Positions 25,658 through 35,147 of a DNA stretch of 64,000 nucleotides are shown piece after piece; positions within the stretch are counted from its first letter, which is position 1; every line of letters starts with the position of its first letter. The position numbers and the translations under genes are program-made. Source of the DNA: Plantactinospora mayteni. GTDB lineage: Bacteria; Actinomycetota; Actinomycetes; Mycobacteriales; Micromonosporaceae. The stretch spans positions 124,001-188,000 of the forward strand of contig NZ_BONX01000018.1 in the NCBI RefSeq assembly GCF_016862935.1, written 5' to 3'. The notes under the pieces are model-generated. The model did not search any database. It was given only the letters and a program-made list of their open reading frames with translations, and was not told where the DNA came from.

Positions 25658-25869
25658 GCCGATCGTGCGTGGTCGAGGCGGCGGGGTGGCGGCGCGCGGT
25701 CGTCGGGCGAGGGTGTTCGGGCGTGCCAACCCGTTCTCGGGGCCGGAGTGGGCCCGCGTTCTGGTACCGCCGGTTTGGCTGTTGTTCCGCTCCGGTTCGG
25801 GTGCTGGCTGCCCGCCGCGCTGCGGCCACCCGTTGGCCGGTACCGGGGGTGGGTCGACCGGCTCACTCG

Positions 25870-25896
25870 CTTGCACTCGGCAGGGGAGAGTGCTAA
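25870..25896 (+). promoter_or_regulatory. CIRCE operator 1 with groEL promoter
   Basis: CTTGCACTC, 9 nt, GAGTGCTAA matches the CIRCE consensus bound by the HrcA repressor, with small mismatches in the left arm. A promoter is embedded in it: TTGCAC at 25871-25876 as -35 and TAAACA at 25894-25899 as -10, 17 nt apart. HrcA bound here would block RNA polymerase; heat relieves the block. Confidence 0.9.
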
Positions 25897-25904
25897 ACAA
25901 GTGT

Positions 25905-25931
25905 TTGGCACTCGCACACCGTGAGTGCCAA
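25905..25931 (+). promoter_or_regulatory. CIRCE operator 2
   Basis: TTGGCACTC, 9 nt, GAGTGCCAA is a perfect inverted repeat of the CIRCE type, starting 9 nt after the end of CIRCE 1 and covering the expected transcription start. Two operators side by side suggest tight or cooperative HrcA control. From here to the groEL start there is a gene-free leader of about 250 nt. Confidence 0.9.
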
Positions 25932-26100
25932 GGTCGGGGCGGTAGGGCCACGGTCGCGGGCCCGTGGAGCGGGTGCGCGGCACATGGCCGGTCGTCGCGG
26001 GCTGTCCGGCCCGGCCGGCGGACGTCACTGTCGCACAGCGCGACGGAGCAAGCAGGCACCTGCGGGTGCCGGCGGACCCCGTCCGCCAGTGCCGTAGTGA

Positions 26101-27804
<1,704 letters not shown>

Positions 27805-27823
27805 GTCCAGGCTCCACGTCGTG

Positions 27824-27853
27824 GGGGCGGGCCGCGTCAGCGGTCCGCCCCTT
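27824..27853 (+). terminator. groEL terminator
   Basis: A 12-bp stem, GGGGCGGGCCGC (27824-27835) with GCGGTCCGCCCC (27840-27851), one G-U pair, loop GTCA, followed by TTCGTC. It starts 20 nt after the groEL stop and also lies just beyond the end of the convergent small gene. Confidence 0.8.
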
Positions 27854-27855
27854 CG

Positions 27856-28098
27856 TCATGTCGGCATCCGTCGCTGGTTACGTCGTTTCTCTGTCTGGCT
27901 GAACGGTTCTCGGATCGACTTCGGCGTGTCCACCAGCGCCACGGGCTCTTCGGGAGACATCTCGTCGACCCCGTCCATTTCCGCCCGTTGGTCGGCGTCC
28001 CCGTAGTCGAGCCGGGACACCGGAGGATGGCTGGAGAGATCCGGGGGCGCCCAGGCGACCGAATGGAGATCGTCAACCGGTTCGTCGTCTTTTGCCAT
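27856..28098 (-). CDS. Small acidic protein of unknown function
   Basis: An 80-residue hydrophilic protein starting MAKDDEPVDDLHSVAWAPPD, without membrane segment or known domain and probably largely disordered. The last 15 residues are basic (EKRRNQRRMPT). A strong site, GGAGGAGGAAG, lies directly before the ATG and supports translation. It stands alone, convergent with groEL and downstream of the tandem-GNAT gene on the same strand. Confidence 0.55.
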   Translation of the reverse strand: MAKDDEPVDDLHSVAWAPPDLSSHPPVSRLDYGDADQRAEMDGVDEMSPEEPVALVDTPKSIREPFSQTEKRRNQRRMPT

Positions 28099-28178
28099 GG
28101 CTTCCTCCTCCACCGCAAACGGTAGGAGGTGCCGGCCGATCACACCGGTAAATGGCGCGGTATCGATATGAGCCGCTC

Positions 28179-29144
28179 CTAGAGCTGCTTGCGGTAGAGG
28201 AAGAAGACCCGTTCGATCCGCGCTCCGGCGCTGGCCGCGTAGAACGGTACCGGGCCGACCCAGCCGATCTCCGCCCGCAGGTGCCCGGCCGCCCGCTGGT
28301 CGCGTAGGCAGCGGCGGAGGAGTACGCCACCGATGCCCAGACCCTGGGCGGCTGGCGCGGTACCCATCGGCCCGAACCAGCTCGGCCGGGACGAGCCGTA
28401 CGCGGCGAAGCCGAGCAGTTCCGGCGTACCGCCGCCGGTGGGCGTACGGACGGCGAGGTGGCAGCCGGCTCCCGGTCGACCGACCGAGTGCAGCAGTTCC
28501 AGGTCCCAACTGCCGCCGAAGGTCGACCGGGCGAACCCGGTCAGCAGTTCCAGGTCGGCCGGCTCGGCCCGGCGTACCGTGACGCCCTGCTCCGCCAGCC
28601 GTCGTTCGGCCGCCTCGGTGGGCCGCAGCGCCGGAGAGGACTCGGTGGAGAGGTCGGCGGTCATGTTCCAGGCGGTACCCTCCGGGCTGTAGCCGAGCGC
28701 CAGCACGGTGCAGATCGCCGGGGTGTACCGGACGTCGATGCCGGGCCAGACGTAGTGCGGCGGGTTGCCGACGACGCGTACCTGGGTGGCGCCGAGCCCG
28801 GCGAGCGCCTGCTCCAGCCGCGACACCAGGGCGCGGCCGATGCCCTGCCGTCGCCGGTCCGGGTGCACCGCGACCAGGTCGAGGTGCCCGGCGGTCGGGT
28901 CCGGACCCCGGTCCGCCATCGAGCCGAGCGCGACCCCGGCGAGCGCGCCGTCCTGCCACCCGAGCACCCCGACGGTACGGCGGGGCCCGGCGGCGCCCGG
29001 CAACGCCGAGTCGTCCCGGAGCCGGGTCACGATCTCGGCCGCCTCGGCCGAGTCGTCGGGCAGGTCCAGGGCTGCCCGGCAGAGTTCCACCACGGCGGGT
29101 AGCTGGTCGTCGGTCAACTCGGTGAGGGACAGCTCGACGCTCAT
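28179..29144 (-). CDS. Tandem-domain GNAT acetyltransferase
   Basis: A 321-residue protein with two GNAT folds. The first has LVAVHPDRRRQGIGRALVSR near residue 95, a textbook acetyl-CoA loop, and the second has GTAPAAQGLGIGGVLLRRCL near 265. The layout resembles mycothiol synthase, but the true mshD in this window is at 61051, so this is a different paralogous enzyme with unknown substrate. It ends YRKQL. The ATG follows the first hydrophobic strand pattern expected for GNAT domains (SVELSLTELTDDQLPAVVEL). Confidence 0.8.
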   Translation of the reverse strand: MSVELSLTELTDDQLPAVVELCRAALDLPDDSAEAAEIVTRLRDDSALPGAAGPRRTVGVLGWQDGALAGVALGSMADRGPDPTAGHLDLVAVHPDRRRQGIGRALVSRLEQALAGLGATQVRVVGNPPHYVWPGIDVRYTPAICTVLALGYSPEGTAWNMTADLSTESSPALRPTEAAERRLAEQGVTVRRAEPADLELLTGFARSTFGGSWDLELLHSVGRPGAGCHLAVRTPTGGGTPELLGFAAYGSSRPSWFGPMGTAPAAQGLGIGGVLLRRCLRDQRAAGHLRAEIGWVGPVPFYAASAGARIERVFFLYRKQL

Positions 29145-29189
29145 GGTCGCTGACCATAACCGAGCCCGGCCGGCCCGACCGGCCCCGGT

Positions 29190-29345
29190 TCACCCGCCCC
29201 TGACCATCCGGTTCCGTTGCCCCGGACCATCCGGTGCCGTTGCGGCGCAGGGACCAGCCGTCGGCTACCGGTCGGGCTGGCCGAGTTGCCGGCTGGCCGA
29301 GCTGCCGGTCGGGCCGGTGGAGGTGCCGGTTAGCCGAGGTGCCGG
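29190..29345. repeat. Short GC-rich tandem repeats downstream of the membrane protease gene
   Basis: Two copies of a 24-bp unit containing GACCATCCGGT-x-CCGTTGC (about 29200-29250) are followed by repeats of a 16-bp unit GGCTGGCCGAGTTGCC with variants, running up to the protease stop codon at 29330. The segment lies between two genes on the minus strand and may form hairpins. Confidence 0.55.
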
Positions 29346-32026
29346 GCGGCCTGGACCGCCTCGTACGCGTCGACCAGGCCGGCGCCGATGATGTTGCGTT
29401 CCGAGCCGCAGGTGTCGGTGTTCGGCTCCGACGGGTTGGTCGGCTCGGCCGGGCTGACGGTGTCGAGCAGGATGCGACGGGTCGTCTCCAGGTCGCCGAC
29501 CAGCGCCGGGTTCGCCGACCACATCAACGCGACCACCCCGGCCAGGTGCGGCGCCGCCATCGAGGTGCCGCTCATCCTGCCGTACCCGCCGCCGGGCAGC
29601 GCCGAGAGCACGTCGTCGCCGGGCGCGACCAGGTCCGGTTTGGACACCCCGCCGGGCGTCGGGCCACGGCTGGAGAAGGAGGTGACCTGGCGCTGCCGGT
29701 CCACCGCGCCGACGGTGAAGACGTCCGGGTACGGGGCGGGCGGGTCGTCGACCGAGCCGCAGAACGAGCCGGTGTTGCCGGCGGCGGCGACGAAGAAGAC
29801 CCCGGCCGCCGCCAGCGCCGAGGTGGCCGGCTGGAGGGTGTCCAGGGCGCAGCCCTCGATCGCCGGGCAGCCCCACGAGTTGGTGAGTACCTGGGGTGCC
29901 CGGTCCGGGCGGCCCTCGGTGAACGGGTCGGCGCCGGGCGGGAACGGCGCCAGCATGAACTGGAGACAGTCGAGGTAGCGCGCCGGATTGCCGAGGTTCC
30001 GGTCGAGGTTCACGCAGCCGACCCACTGCGCCCCGGGCGCCACTCCGACCTGTTGGTCGCCGACGGCGGTGGCCAGGGTGTGCGTACCGTGGCCGCCCAG
30101 GTCGGCGGGGGAGCGGGAGTCGTTCCACGGGTCGTACCAGGAGTCGTCACCGCCCCGGAAGCCGGCGGAGAGCGCCGGGTGTCGACCGTCCACACCGGAG
30201 TCCGAACCACCCACCACGACGCCCGAGCCGGTGACGTCGAGCTGCGACCAGACCCGGTCCGCGCCGATCATGCGGAGGTTCCAACTCGGTACGGCCGGTG
30301 CCGGCTCGTCACCACGCGTCGGTGACCCGCTCGCCGGCAGCGGGCGCAACCGCTGGCTGACCAGTACCTGGTCGACGTCTCCCCGCCGGGACAGCCAGGC
30401 CCGTACCGCCGTGCCGCCGTCCACCTCGACCGCGTTGACCAGGTAGTAGGGCGTGTAGTCCAGGCGCAGCCGGTCCAGTTCCCGGCGCAGGTCCGCCTGG
30501 GAGCGCTCGGCGGTCTCGACCAGCCGGCGGTACACCTCCCGACCCCGGGCCTGCCGACCGTCCGGGCCGGTCTGCGCCACCACTCCGGTCAGGTCCGCCT
30601 GCTCCTTCAGCACCACGAAGAGCCGCTCGCCGTGCCAGCCCGGCGAGCCGAGGCCGACGTACACCGCGCCGGTGGCGAGCAGCAGGACTCCGGCCACGGC
30701 CGCGGCGACCGGGCGGCGCGGTCGGGGCGCGGCGCGGCGGCCGAGGCCGACGCCGTACCCGATGCCGAGCAGCACCGCGACGGCGAGCGAGCCGGCGGCG
30801 GCGACGGCGGCCCAGAACGGCACGTCCCGGGCGCCGGAGAGCAGCAGCGTGACCTCCTCCGGATCGACCAGGGTCAACGGCCCGGCGGCGGCGATGCCGA
30901 CCAGCCAACCGACCGGGGCGGAGCCGACCGGTCGGAGCCCGGCGTCCGGCGTGTCGGCCCCGGCCGCCGACCGGGCCCGGGAGGTCACCCGCAGCGCGGC
31001 GATCGCGAAACCGGCCGGCGGGAGGACGAGCAGCGCGGCGAGTTGCGCGCCGGACTGGCCGATCCCGCCCGCGAACAGCGCCAGCGTCACGCCGGCCACC
31101 AGCCCGCCGACCAGGACCAGCCGGGCCCCGCCCACCGGGCGCTCCGGGGCCGGGACACCGCTGCGGCTCGCGGCCGGCCGCTCGTAACCGGCCCAGAACC
31201 GTCCATCGAGGACGGTGGCGGCCAGCCAGCCCACCGCGGCCGAGGCGAGCAGCCCGCACACCGTCTCCAGTACGCCACCCAGGGCGCCCAGCCAGACCCA
31301 GGGCAGCAACAGGGCGAGTCCGCCGGCCACGGCCAGACCGGTCGCGGCCGGCTCGGCCCGGACCCGTTCCGGCCGGTCGGGAACCCGCTGGGGGTCCGGC
31401 ACAGCGGGGTCACCCGACCGCCGATCCGCCGGGCCTGGGCCGCCGAGGCGCCGGATCAGCAGGGCGCCCAGTCCGGCCACCCCGGCCAGCCCGGCGAGAT
31501 AGACCTCCGGCAGGGTGGGCGGTACCGCCCGGAGCAGTCCCAGCACGCCGAGCGCGATCGCGCCGAGCAGCCAGGCGCGGCCGGCGGCCCGGACGGCCGG
31601 GGAGCGGGGCAGCGCGGCCAGCAGTCCGGCCGGCGCCCCGACGACGAGCGCGGTCACCACGCCGGTCACCGGCCAGAGCCAGTCCTGCTGGTCCAGGCCG
31701 CTGACGAGCAGGACCTGTTCGACGAGCCAGGTGACGGTCTGGCCGCCGACGGTCGCGCCGACCGCCCAGACCCCGACCAGCGCGGCGGCGACCACCGGCC
31801 AGACCCCGCCGCCGGCGCCCGGCACCGGCCGGACCGGAGCCACCGGCCACGGCTGGTGCGGCCCGCCGGACCACGGCTGCTGCGGTGTCACCGGCCACGG
31901 CTGCTGCGGTGTCACCGGCCACGGCTGCTGCGGTGTCACCGGCCACGGCTGCTGCGGTGTCGCCGGCGACGGCTGGTTCGGCGGGGACGGTTCGTCGGGT
32001 GGCGGCGGTGTCGGACCATCCTGCAT
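29330..32026 (-). CDS. Polytopic membrane protein with C-terminal subtilisin-like (S8) protease domain
   Basis: An 898-residue protein. The N-terminal 60 residues are proline-rich with an 8-residue tandem repeat (TPQQPWPV). About eleven hydrophobic segments fill roughly residues 70-480. Then comes an extracytoplasmic region with an S8 protease from about 590: GSDSGVDGRHPAL with Asp, GGHGTHTLATAVG with His, AAAGNTGSFCG with the oxyanion Asn, and MSGTSMAAPHLAGV with Ser. All four key residues are present. The ATG at 32026 begins MQDGPTPPPPDEP; an upstream in-frame start at 32059 is possible. Such a membrane-embedded subtilisin could process surface or secreted proteins. Two secreted S8 paralogues lie just upstream on the same strand. 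Confidence 0.8.
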   Translation of the reverse strand: MQDGPTPPPPDEPSPPNQPSPATPQQPWPVTPQQPWPVTPQQPWPVTPQQPWSGGPHQPWPVAPVRPVPGAGGGVWPVVAAALVGVWAVGATVGGQTVTWLVEQVLLVSGLDQQDWLWPVTGVVTALVVGAPAGLLAALPRSPAVRAAGRAWLLGAIALGVLGLLRAVPPTLPEVYLAGLAGVAGLGALLIRRLGGPGPADRRSGDPAVPDPQRVPDRPERVRAEPAATGLAVAGGLALLLPWVWLGALGGVLETVCGLLASAAVGWLAATVLDGRFWAGYERPAASRSGVPAPERPVGGARLVLVGGLVAGVTLALFAGGIGQSGAQLAALLVLPPAGFAIAALRVTSRARSAAGADTPDAGLRPVGSAPVGWLVGIAAAGPLTLVDPEEVTLLLSGARDVPFWAAVAAAGSLAVAVLLGIGYGVGLGRRAAPRPRRPVAAAVAGVLLLATGAVYVGLGSPGWHGERLFVVLKEQADLTGVVAQTGPDGRQARGREVYRRLVETAERSQADLRRELDRLRLDYTPYYLVNAVEVDGGTAVRAWLSRRGDVDQVLVSQRLRPLPASGSPTRGDEPAPAVPSWNLRMIGADRVWSQLDVTGSGVVVGGSDSGVDGRHPALSAGFRGGDDSWYDPWNDSRSPADLGGHGTHTLATAVGDQQVGVAPGAQWVGCVNLDRNLGNPARYLDCLQFMLAPFPPGADPFTEGRPDRAPQVLTNSWGCPAIEGCALDTLQPATSALAAAGVFFVAAAGNTGSFCGSVDDPPAPYPDVFTVGAVDRQRQVTSFSSRGPTPGGVSKPDLVAPGDDVLSALPGGGYGRMSGTSMAAPHLAGVVALMWSANPALVGDLETTRRILLDTVSPAEPTNPSEPNTDTCGSERNIIGAGLVDAYEAVQAARHLG
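31871..31966. repeat. 24-bp tandem repeat inside the membrane protease gene
   Basis: Four units of 24 bp (31871-31894, 31895-31918, 31919-31942, 31943-31966), three identical and the fourth with one change, encode the TPQQPWPV repeat at the cytoplasmic N-terminus. Confidence 0.9.
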
Positions 32027-32092
32027 GACCGAACAGTACGGTGCCGCCCAACCCACCACCGACCTCGGCCGCTGGTGTCTGTCTCAGGGTGG

Positions 32093-33334
32093 TTAGTTGA
32101 CGACGAAGAGCAGCCGGTTCGGCGAACCAGTACCCGGGCTGGTCACCACCCCTGCCGTCGCGTTGGCGGTGATGAAGCGGGATACCTGGGCGGCGGTCCA
32201 GGTCGGGTTCGGCGAGACGACAAGTGCGGCGTCGCCGGTGACGTGCGCGGTGCCCATCGAACTGCCGCTGATCGTGTTCGTCGCGGTGTCGTTGGTGTAC
32301 CAGGCCGAGGTGATGCCCTGGCCGGGCGCGAAGATGTCCAGGCAGGTGCCGAAGTTGGCGGAACCCATCTTCGCGTCCGTGCTGGTGGTCCCCGCGACGG
32401 TGAGCGCCGTCGGTACCCGGCTCGGCGAGAAGTTGCACGCGTCGGTGGCGGAACTGCCCGAGGCGACCGAGTAGGTCACGCCGGACGCGATCGAGTTGGT
32501 CACGGCGGTATCCATCACCGCACTGGCCGTACCACCGAGGCTCAGGCTGGCGACCGCCGGGCGGATCGCGTTCGCGGTCACCCAGTCCACCCCGGCGACG
32601 ACCCCGGCGATGCTGCCGCTACCGGTACAACTGAGCACCCGGACCGCGACCAGCCGTACCTCCTTGGCGACCCCGTAGGTCCGGCCGCCGACGATACCGG
32701 CCAGGTGGGTACCGTGCCCGTTGCAGTCGTCGGCGGTGCCGCCGTCGACCGTGTCGATGCCGCTGGTGGCCCGGCCGCCGAACTCGGTGTGAGTCAGCCG
32801 GATCCCGGTGTCGATCACGTACGCGTGCACGTTGCGCGCCGTGTTCGGGTAGCGGTACTGGTTGTCCAGCGGCAGGAAGCGCTGGTCGATCCGGTCCAGT
32901 CCCCAGGACGGCGGGTTGGGTTGCGCGCCGGCCAGCGAAACGACGTGGTCCTGCTCGACGTACGCCACGGCCGGGTCGGCGGCGAGCCGGCGGGCGCCCG
33001 CCTCGGACAGCCGTACCTCGAAGCCCCGCACGGCCGACCGGAAGACGCGGCCGAGCGTGCCGCCGTACCGGGCGGTCAGGCTGTCGGCGGTGGCGGCGAC
33101 GGCGGCGGGTCCACCGGCCGCCCGCAGCGCGCGGTCGTGCAACACGACGAGGTAGTTGCCCGGAATGGCGGTGACGCCGCCGGCGTTGTGGATCTCACCC
33201 ACCGGCGGGGCGGGTCGCGCCGTTCCCGCGGTCGCCTGGGCCGGACCGGGCAGGGCGGCGATGCCGGCGGCGGCGAGGACCGTGGCGAGGCCGAGCGCCA
33301 ACCGGCGCCGGCCGGGAACAGTCGAAGTGTTCAT
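32093..33334 (-). CDS. Secreted S8 family protease-like protein with altered oxyanion hole
   Basis: A 413-residue proteinase K-like protein. A signal peptide covers about residues 1-34, cut near PAQA, followed by an I9 inhibitor-type propeptide (GNYLVVLHDRALR, VAYVEQDHVV). The catalytic Asp is in YVIDTGIRLTHTEFGG, His in NGHGTHLAGI, Ser in SGSSMGTAHVTG. Two usual features are missing compared with its neighbour: the oxyanion-hole Asn (ASGSS in place of AAGNS) and the Pro of SMAAPH. Activity may be weak or lost. GGAG precedes the ATG. A terminator-like hairpin separates it from the upstream paralogue. Confidence 0.85.
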   Translation of the reverse strand: MNTSTVPGRRRLALGLATVLAAAGIAALPGPAQATAGTARPAPPVGEIHNAGGVTAIPGNYLVVLHDRALRAAGGPAAVAATADSLTARYGGTLGRVFRSAVRGFEVRLSEAGARRLAADPAVAYVEQDHVVSLAGAQPNPPSWGLDRIDQRFLPLDNQYRYPNTARNVHAYVIDTGIRLTHTEFGGRATSGIDTVDGGTADDCNGHGTHLAGIVGGRTYGVAKEVRLVAVRVLSCTGSGSIAGVVAGVDWVTANAIRPAVASLSLGGTASAVMDTAVTNSIASGVTYSVASGSSATDACNFSPSRVPTALTVAGTTSTDAKMGSANFGTCLDIFAPGQGITSAWYTNDTATNTISGSSMGTAHVTGDAALVVSPNPTWTAAQVSRFITANATAGVVTSPGTGSPNRLLFVVN

Positions 33335-33355
33335 CGGTCTCCTCACTCCCGAGCA

Positions 33356-33392
33356 CATCGGCCCCGGGGCGGTAACCGTCCCGGGGCCGATG
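33356..33392 (-). terminator. Hairpin between the two secreted S8 protease genes
   Basis: A perfect 13-bp stem, CATCGGCCCCGGG (33356-33368) with its complement (33380-33392), and an 11-nt loop. It lies 12 nt past the stop of the upstream gene (33405) and 21 nt before the start of the next, so the paralogues probably have separate transcripts or strongly reduced read-through. Confidence 0.75.
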
Positions 33393-33404
33393 GATCTCAC
33401 TGGG

Positions 33405-34643
33405 TCAGGCAGTCGGCGCCATGTAGAGCAGGCGGTTCGGCGAACCGGTGCCCGGGTTGACCACCACGTTGGTGGTCGCGTTGCTGGTCAGGTACGAAGC
33501 CACCTGGGCCGGGGTCCAGGAGGGGTTGCTGCTGAGCACCCGGGCAGCCGCGCCGGCCACGTGCGGGGCGGCCATCGAGGTACCGCTCAGCGAGGCGGTG
33601 GCGGTGTTGCTCGTGTACCAGGCCGAGACGATGGCCGAGCCGGGCGCGAAGATGTCCAGGCAGGTACCCCAGTTGGAGTACGAGGCGCGGACGTCGGTGC
33701 GCTCGGTCGCGCCGACGGTGATTCCCGCCGCCGTGGACGCCGGCGAGAAGCTGCACGCGTTGGCGTTGGAGTTGCCGGCCGCGATCGCGTAGGTCACGCC
33801 GTCGGCGATCGAGTTCGCCACCGCGTTGTTGAGCGACGTGTTCAGGCCGCCACCGAGGCTCATGTTGGCCACGGCCGGCTGACCCGGCTGGTGGTTGCCG
33901 GTCACCCAGTTGATGCCGGCGATGACCTGGTCCCAGGTGCCGCTGCCGGCGCAGTTGAGTACCCGGACGGCGACGAGCCGAACGCTCTTGGCCACCCCGT
34001 ACGCCGTGCCACCGGTGGTGCCGGCGACGTGCGTGCCGTGCCCGTTGCAGTCGTCGGCGGGCAGGGCGCCGTCGATCGCGTCGAAGCCGTGCGAGGCCCG
34101 GCCGCCGAAGTCGGCGTGGCTGGTCCGGATCCCGGTGTCGATGATGTAGGCGGTGACGCCGGAGCCGGTGCTGGTGTAGCTGTACTGCGCGTTCAGCGGC
34201 AGGTTGCGCTGGTCGATCCGGTCCAGGCCCCAGGACGGCGGGTTGACCTGCGTGGCCGACGCGGTGACGGTGTGGTTCTGCTCGACGTAGGCGACCGACG
34301 GGTCCGCGGCGAGCCGCTTGGCACCCTGCTCGGACAGCTTCACCGAGAAGCCGTTGAGCGCGTGGCCGTAGACGTTGCCGAGGGTGGCGCCGTACTTGCT
34401 GGCGAGGGCGCTCGCCTTGCCGTTCACCGCGGAATTCCGGGTGCCGGCCTTGCCGCCGACCGCGCTGTCCTTGAGTACCACGATGTAGCTGTCGGCAACG
34501 GCGGTGGCACCGCCAGCCTGCAGGATTTCACCGGTGGCCGGTGCCGCCGTCGCCGGAGCGCCGACCATGGCGGTGACCATGGTCGAGGCGACGAGGACAC
34601 CGAAGGCCGCCAGCCGGTGCCGATGCGTACGGGGGAGTGTCAT
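33405..34643 (-). CDS. Secreted S8 family serine protease (proteinase K-like)
   Basis: A 412-residue subtilisin. A signal peptide spans about residues 1-34, cut near ATAAPA. An I9-type propeptide follows (DSYIVVLKDS, VAYVEQNHTV), then the protease: IDTGIRTSHADFGGRA with Asp, NGHGTHVAGTTGG with His, AIAAGNSNANACSFSPA with the oxyanion Asn, and LSGTSMAAPHVAG with Ser. All key residues are intact, so it should be an active extracellular endopeptidase. It shares the same order and long matching stretches (PPSWGLDRIDQR, GTCLDIFAPG, GTGSPNRLL) with the next gene, a tandem duplication. Ribosome binding site GGAGG before the ATG. Confidence 0.92.
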   Translation of the reverse strand: MTLPRTHRHRLAAFGVLVASTMVTAMVGAPATAAPATGEILQAGGATAVADSYIVVLKDSAVGGKAGTRNSAVNGKASALASKYGATLGNVYGHALNGFSVKLSEQGAKRLAADPSVAYVEQNHTVTASATQVNPPSWGLDRIDQRNLPLNAQYSYTSTGSGVTAYIIDTGIRTSHADFGGRASHGFDAIDGALPADDCNGHGTHVAGTTGGTAYGVAKSVRLVAVRVLNCAGSGTWDQVIAGINWVTGNHQPGQPAVANMSLGGGLNTSLNNAVANSIADGVTYAIAAGNSNANACSFSPASTAAGITVGATERTDVRASYSNWGTCLDIFAPGSAIVSAWYTSNTATASLSGTSMAAPHVAGAAARVLSSNPSWTPAQVASYLTSNATTNVVVNPGTGSPNRLLYMAPTA

Positions 34644-34796
34644 CTCCCGGACCTCCTCACTCTGGCCGTCGCCGCGGGCGGGCTCGTGGCCCCGCGGCGA
34701 CGGTCCCGGGCATTGCGGAGAGCCTACAAACGAGATCCAAAATCTTGTATATAGCGAAATATCTATAGCATCCAGGTGGTTGCCGCACGGCCCGGT

Positions 34797-35147
34797 TCAG
34801 CTCTCCGCCTCCGGCTCGGCGGTGGCGCTGCGCAGCCGGCTCACCAACTGCTCCAGCGCGGCTACCTCGGCGCGCAGGGCGGCCCGGCCCTGTCGGGTGA
34901 GCCGCAGCCAGGTGCAGGGGCGGCGTCCCTCGTACCCCTTGATCACTCGGAGCAGTTCGGCCTGTTCGAGGATGCGCAGGTGCCGGTTGAGGTTGCCGTC
35001 GGTCAACCCCAGCTCGTCCCGGAGGGTGGCGAACTTGCACTCCCGGGTCTCGCTGAGCACGGTGAGGATGCCGAGGCGTACCCGCTGGTGGACGGTGTCG
35101 TCCAGGGCCAGTGCCGGGTGTGCGGGAGCCGGCCGGTCGTCAGGCAT
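34797..35147 (-). CDS. Winged-helix transcriptional regulator
   Basis: A 116-residue protein with a MarR/ArsR-like winged helix: VRLGILTVLSETRECKFATL, RDELGLTDGNLNRHLRILEQ and the wing VIKGYEGRRPCTWLRLTRQG. Such small regulators usually control a neighbouring membrane-protein operon. The gene overlaps the upstream membrane protein gene by 8 nt and is translated from the same mRNA. A 7-bp inverted repeat with a wide spacer at 35904-35938, upstream of the operon, is a possible binding site. The 150 bases after it are AT-rich and lead into the protease promoter. Confidence 0.8.
   Translation of the reverse strand: MPDDRPAPAHPALALDDTVHQRVRLGILTVLSETRECKFATLRDELGLTDGNLNRHLRILEQAELLRVIKGYEGRRPCTWLRLTRQGRAALRAEVAALEQLVSRLRSATAEPEAES

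Noticed and set aside
28179..29144. Tandem GNAT gene considered as mycothiol synthase
   Set aside because: The gene at 61051 has the specific MshD signatures and the expected neighbours.
31871..31966. Evenly spaced 24-bp repeats considered as a CRISPR array
   Set aside because: Units are directly adjacent without spacers and encode a peptide repeat inside a protease gene.
30632..33460. A 942-codon plus-strand frame opposite the S8 proteases
   Set aside because: Arg/Gly/His-rich shadow with no domain; it crosses two genes with intact catalytic motifs on the minus strand.
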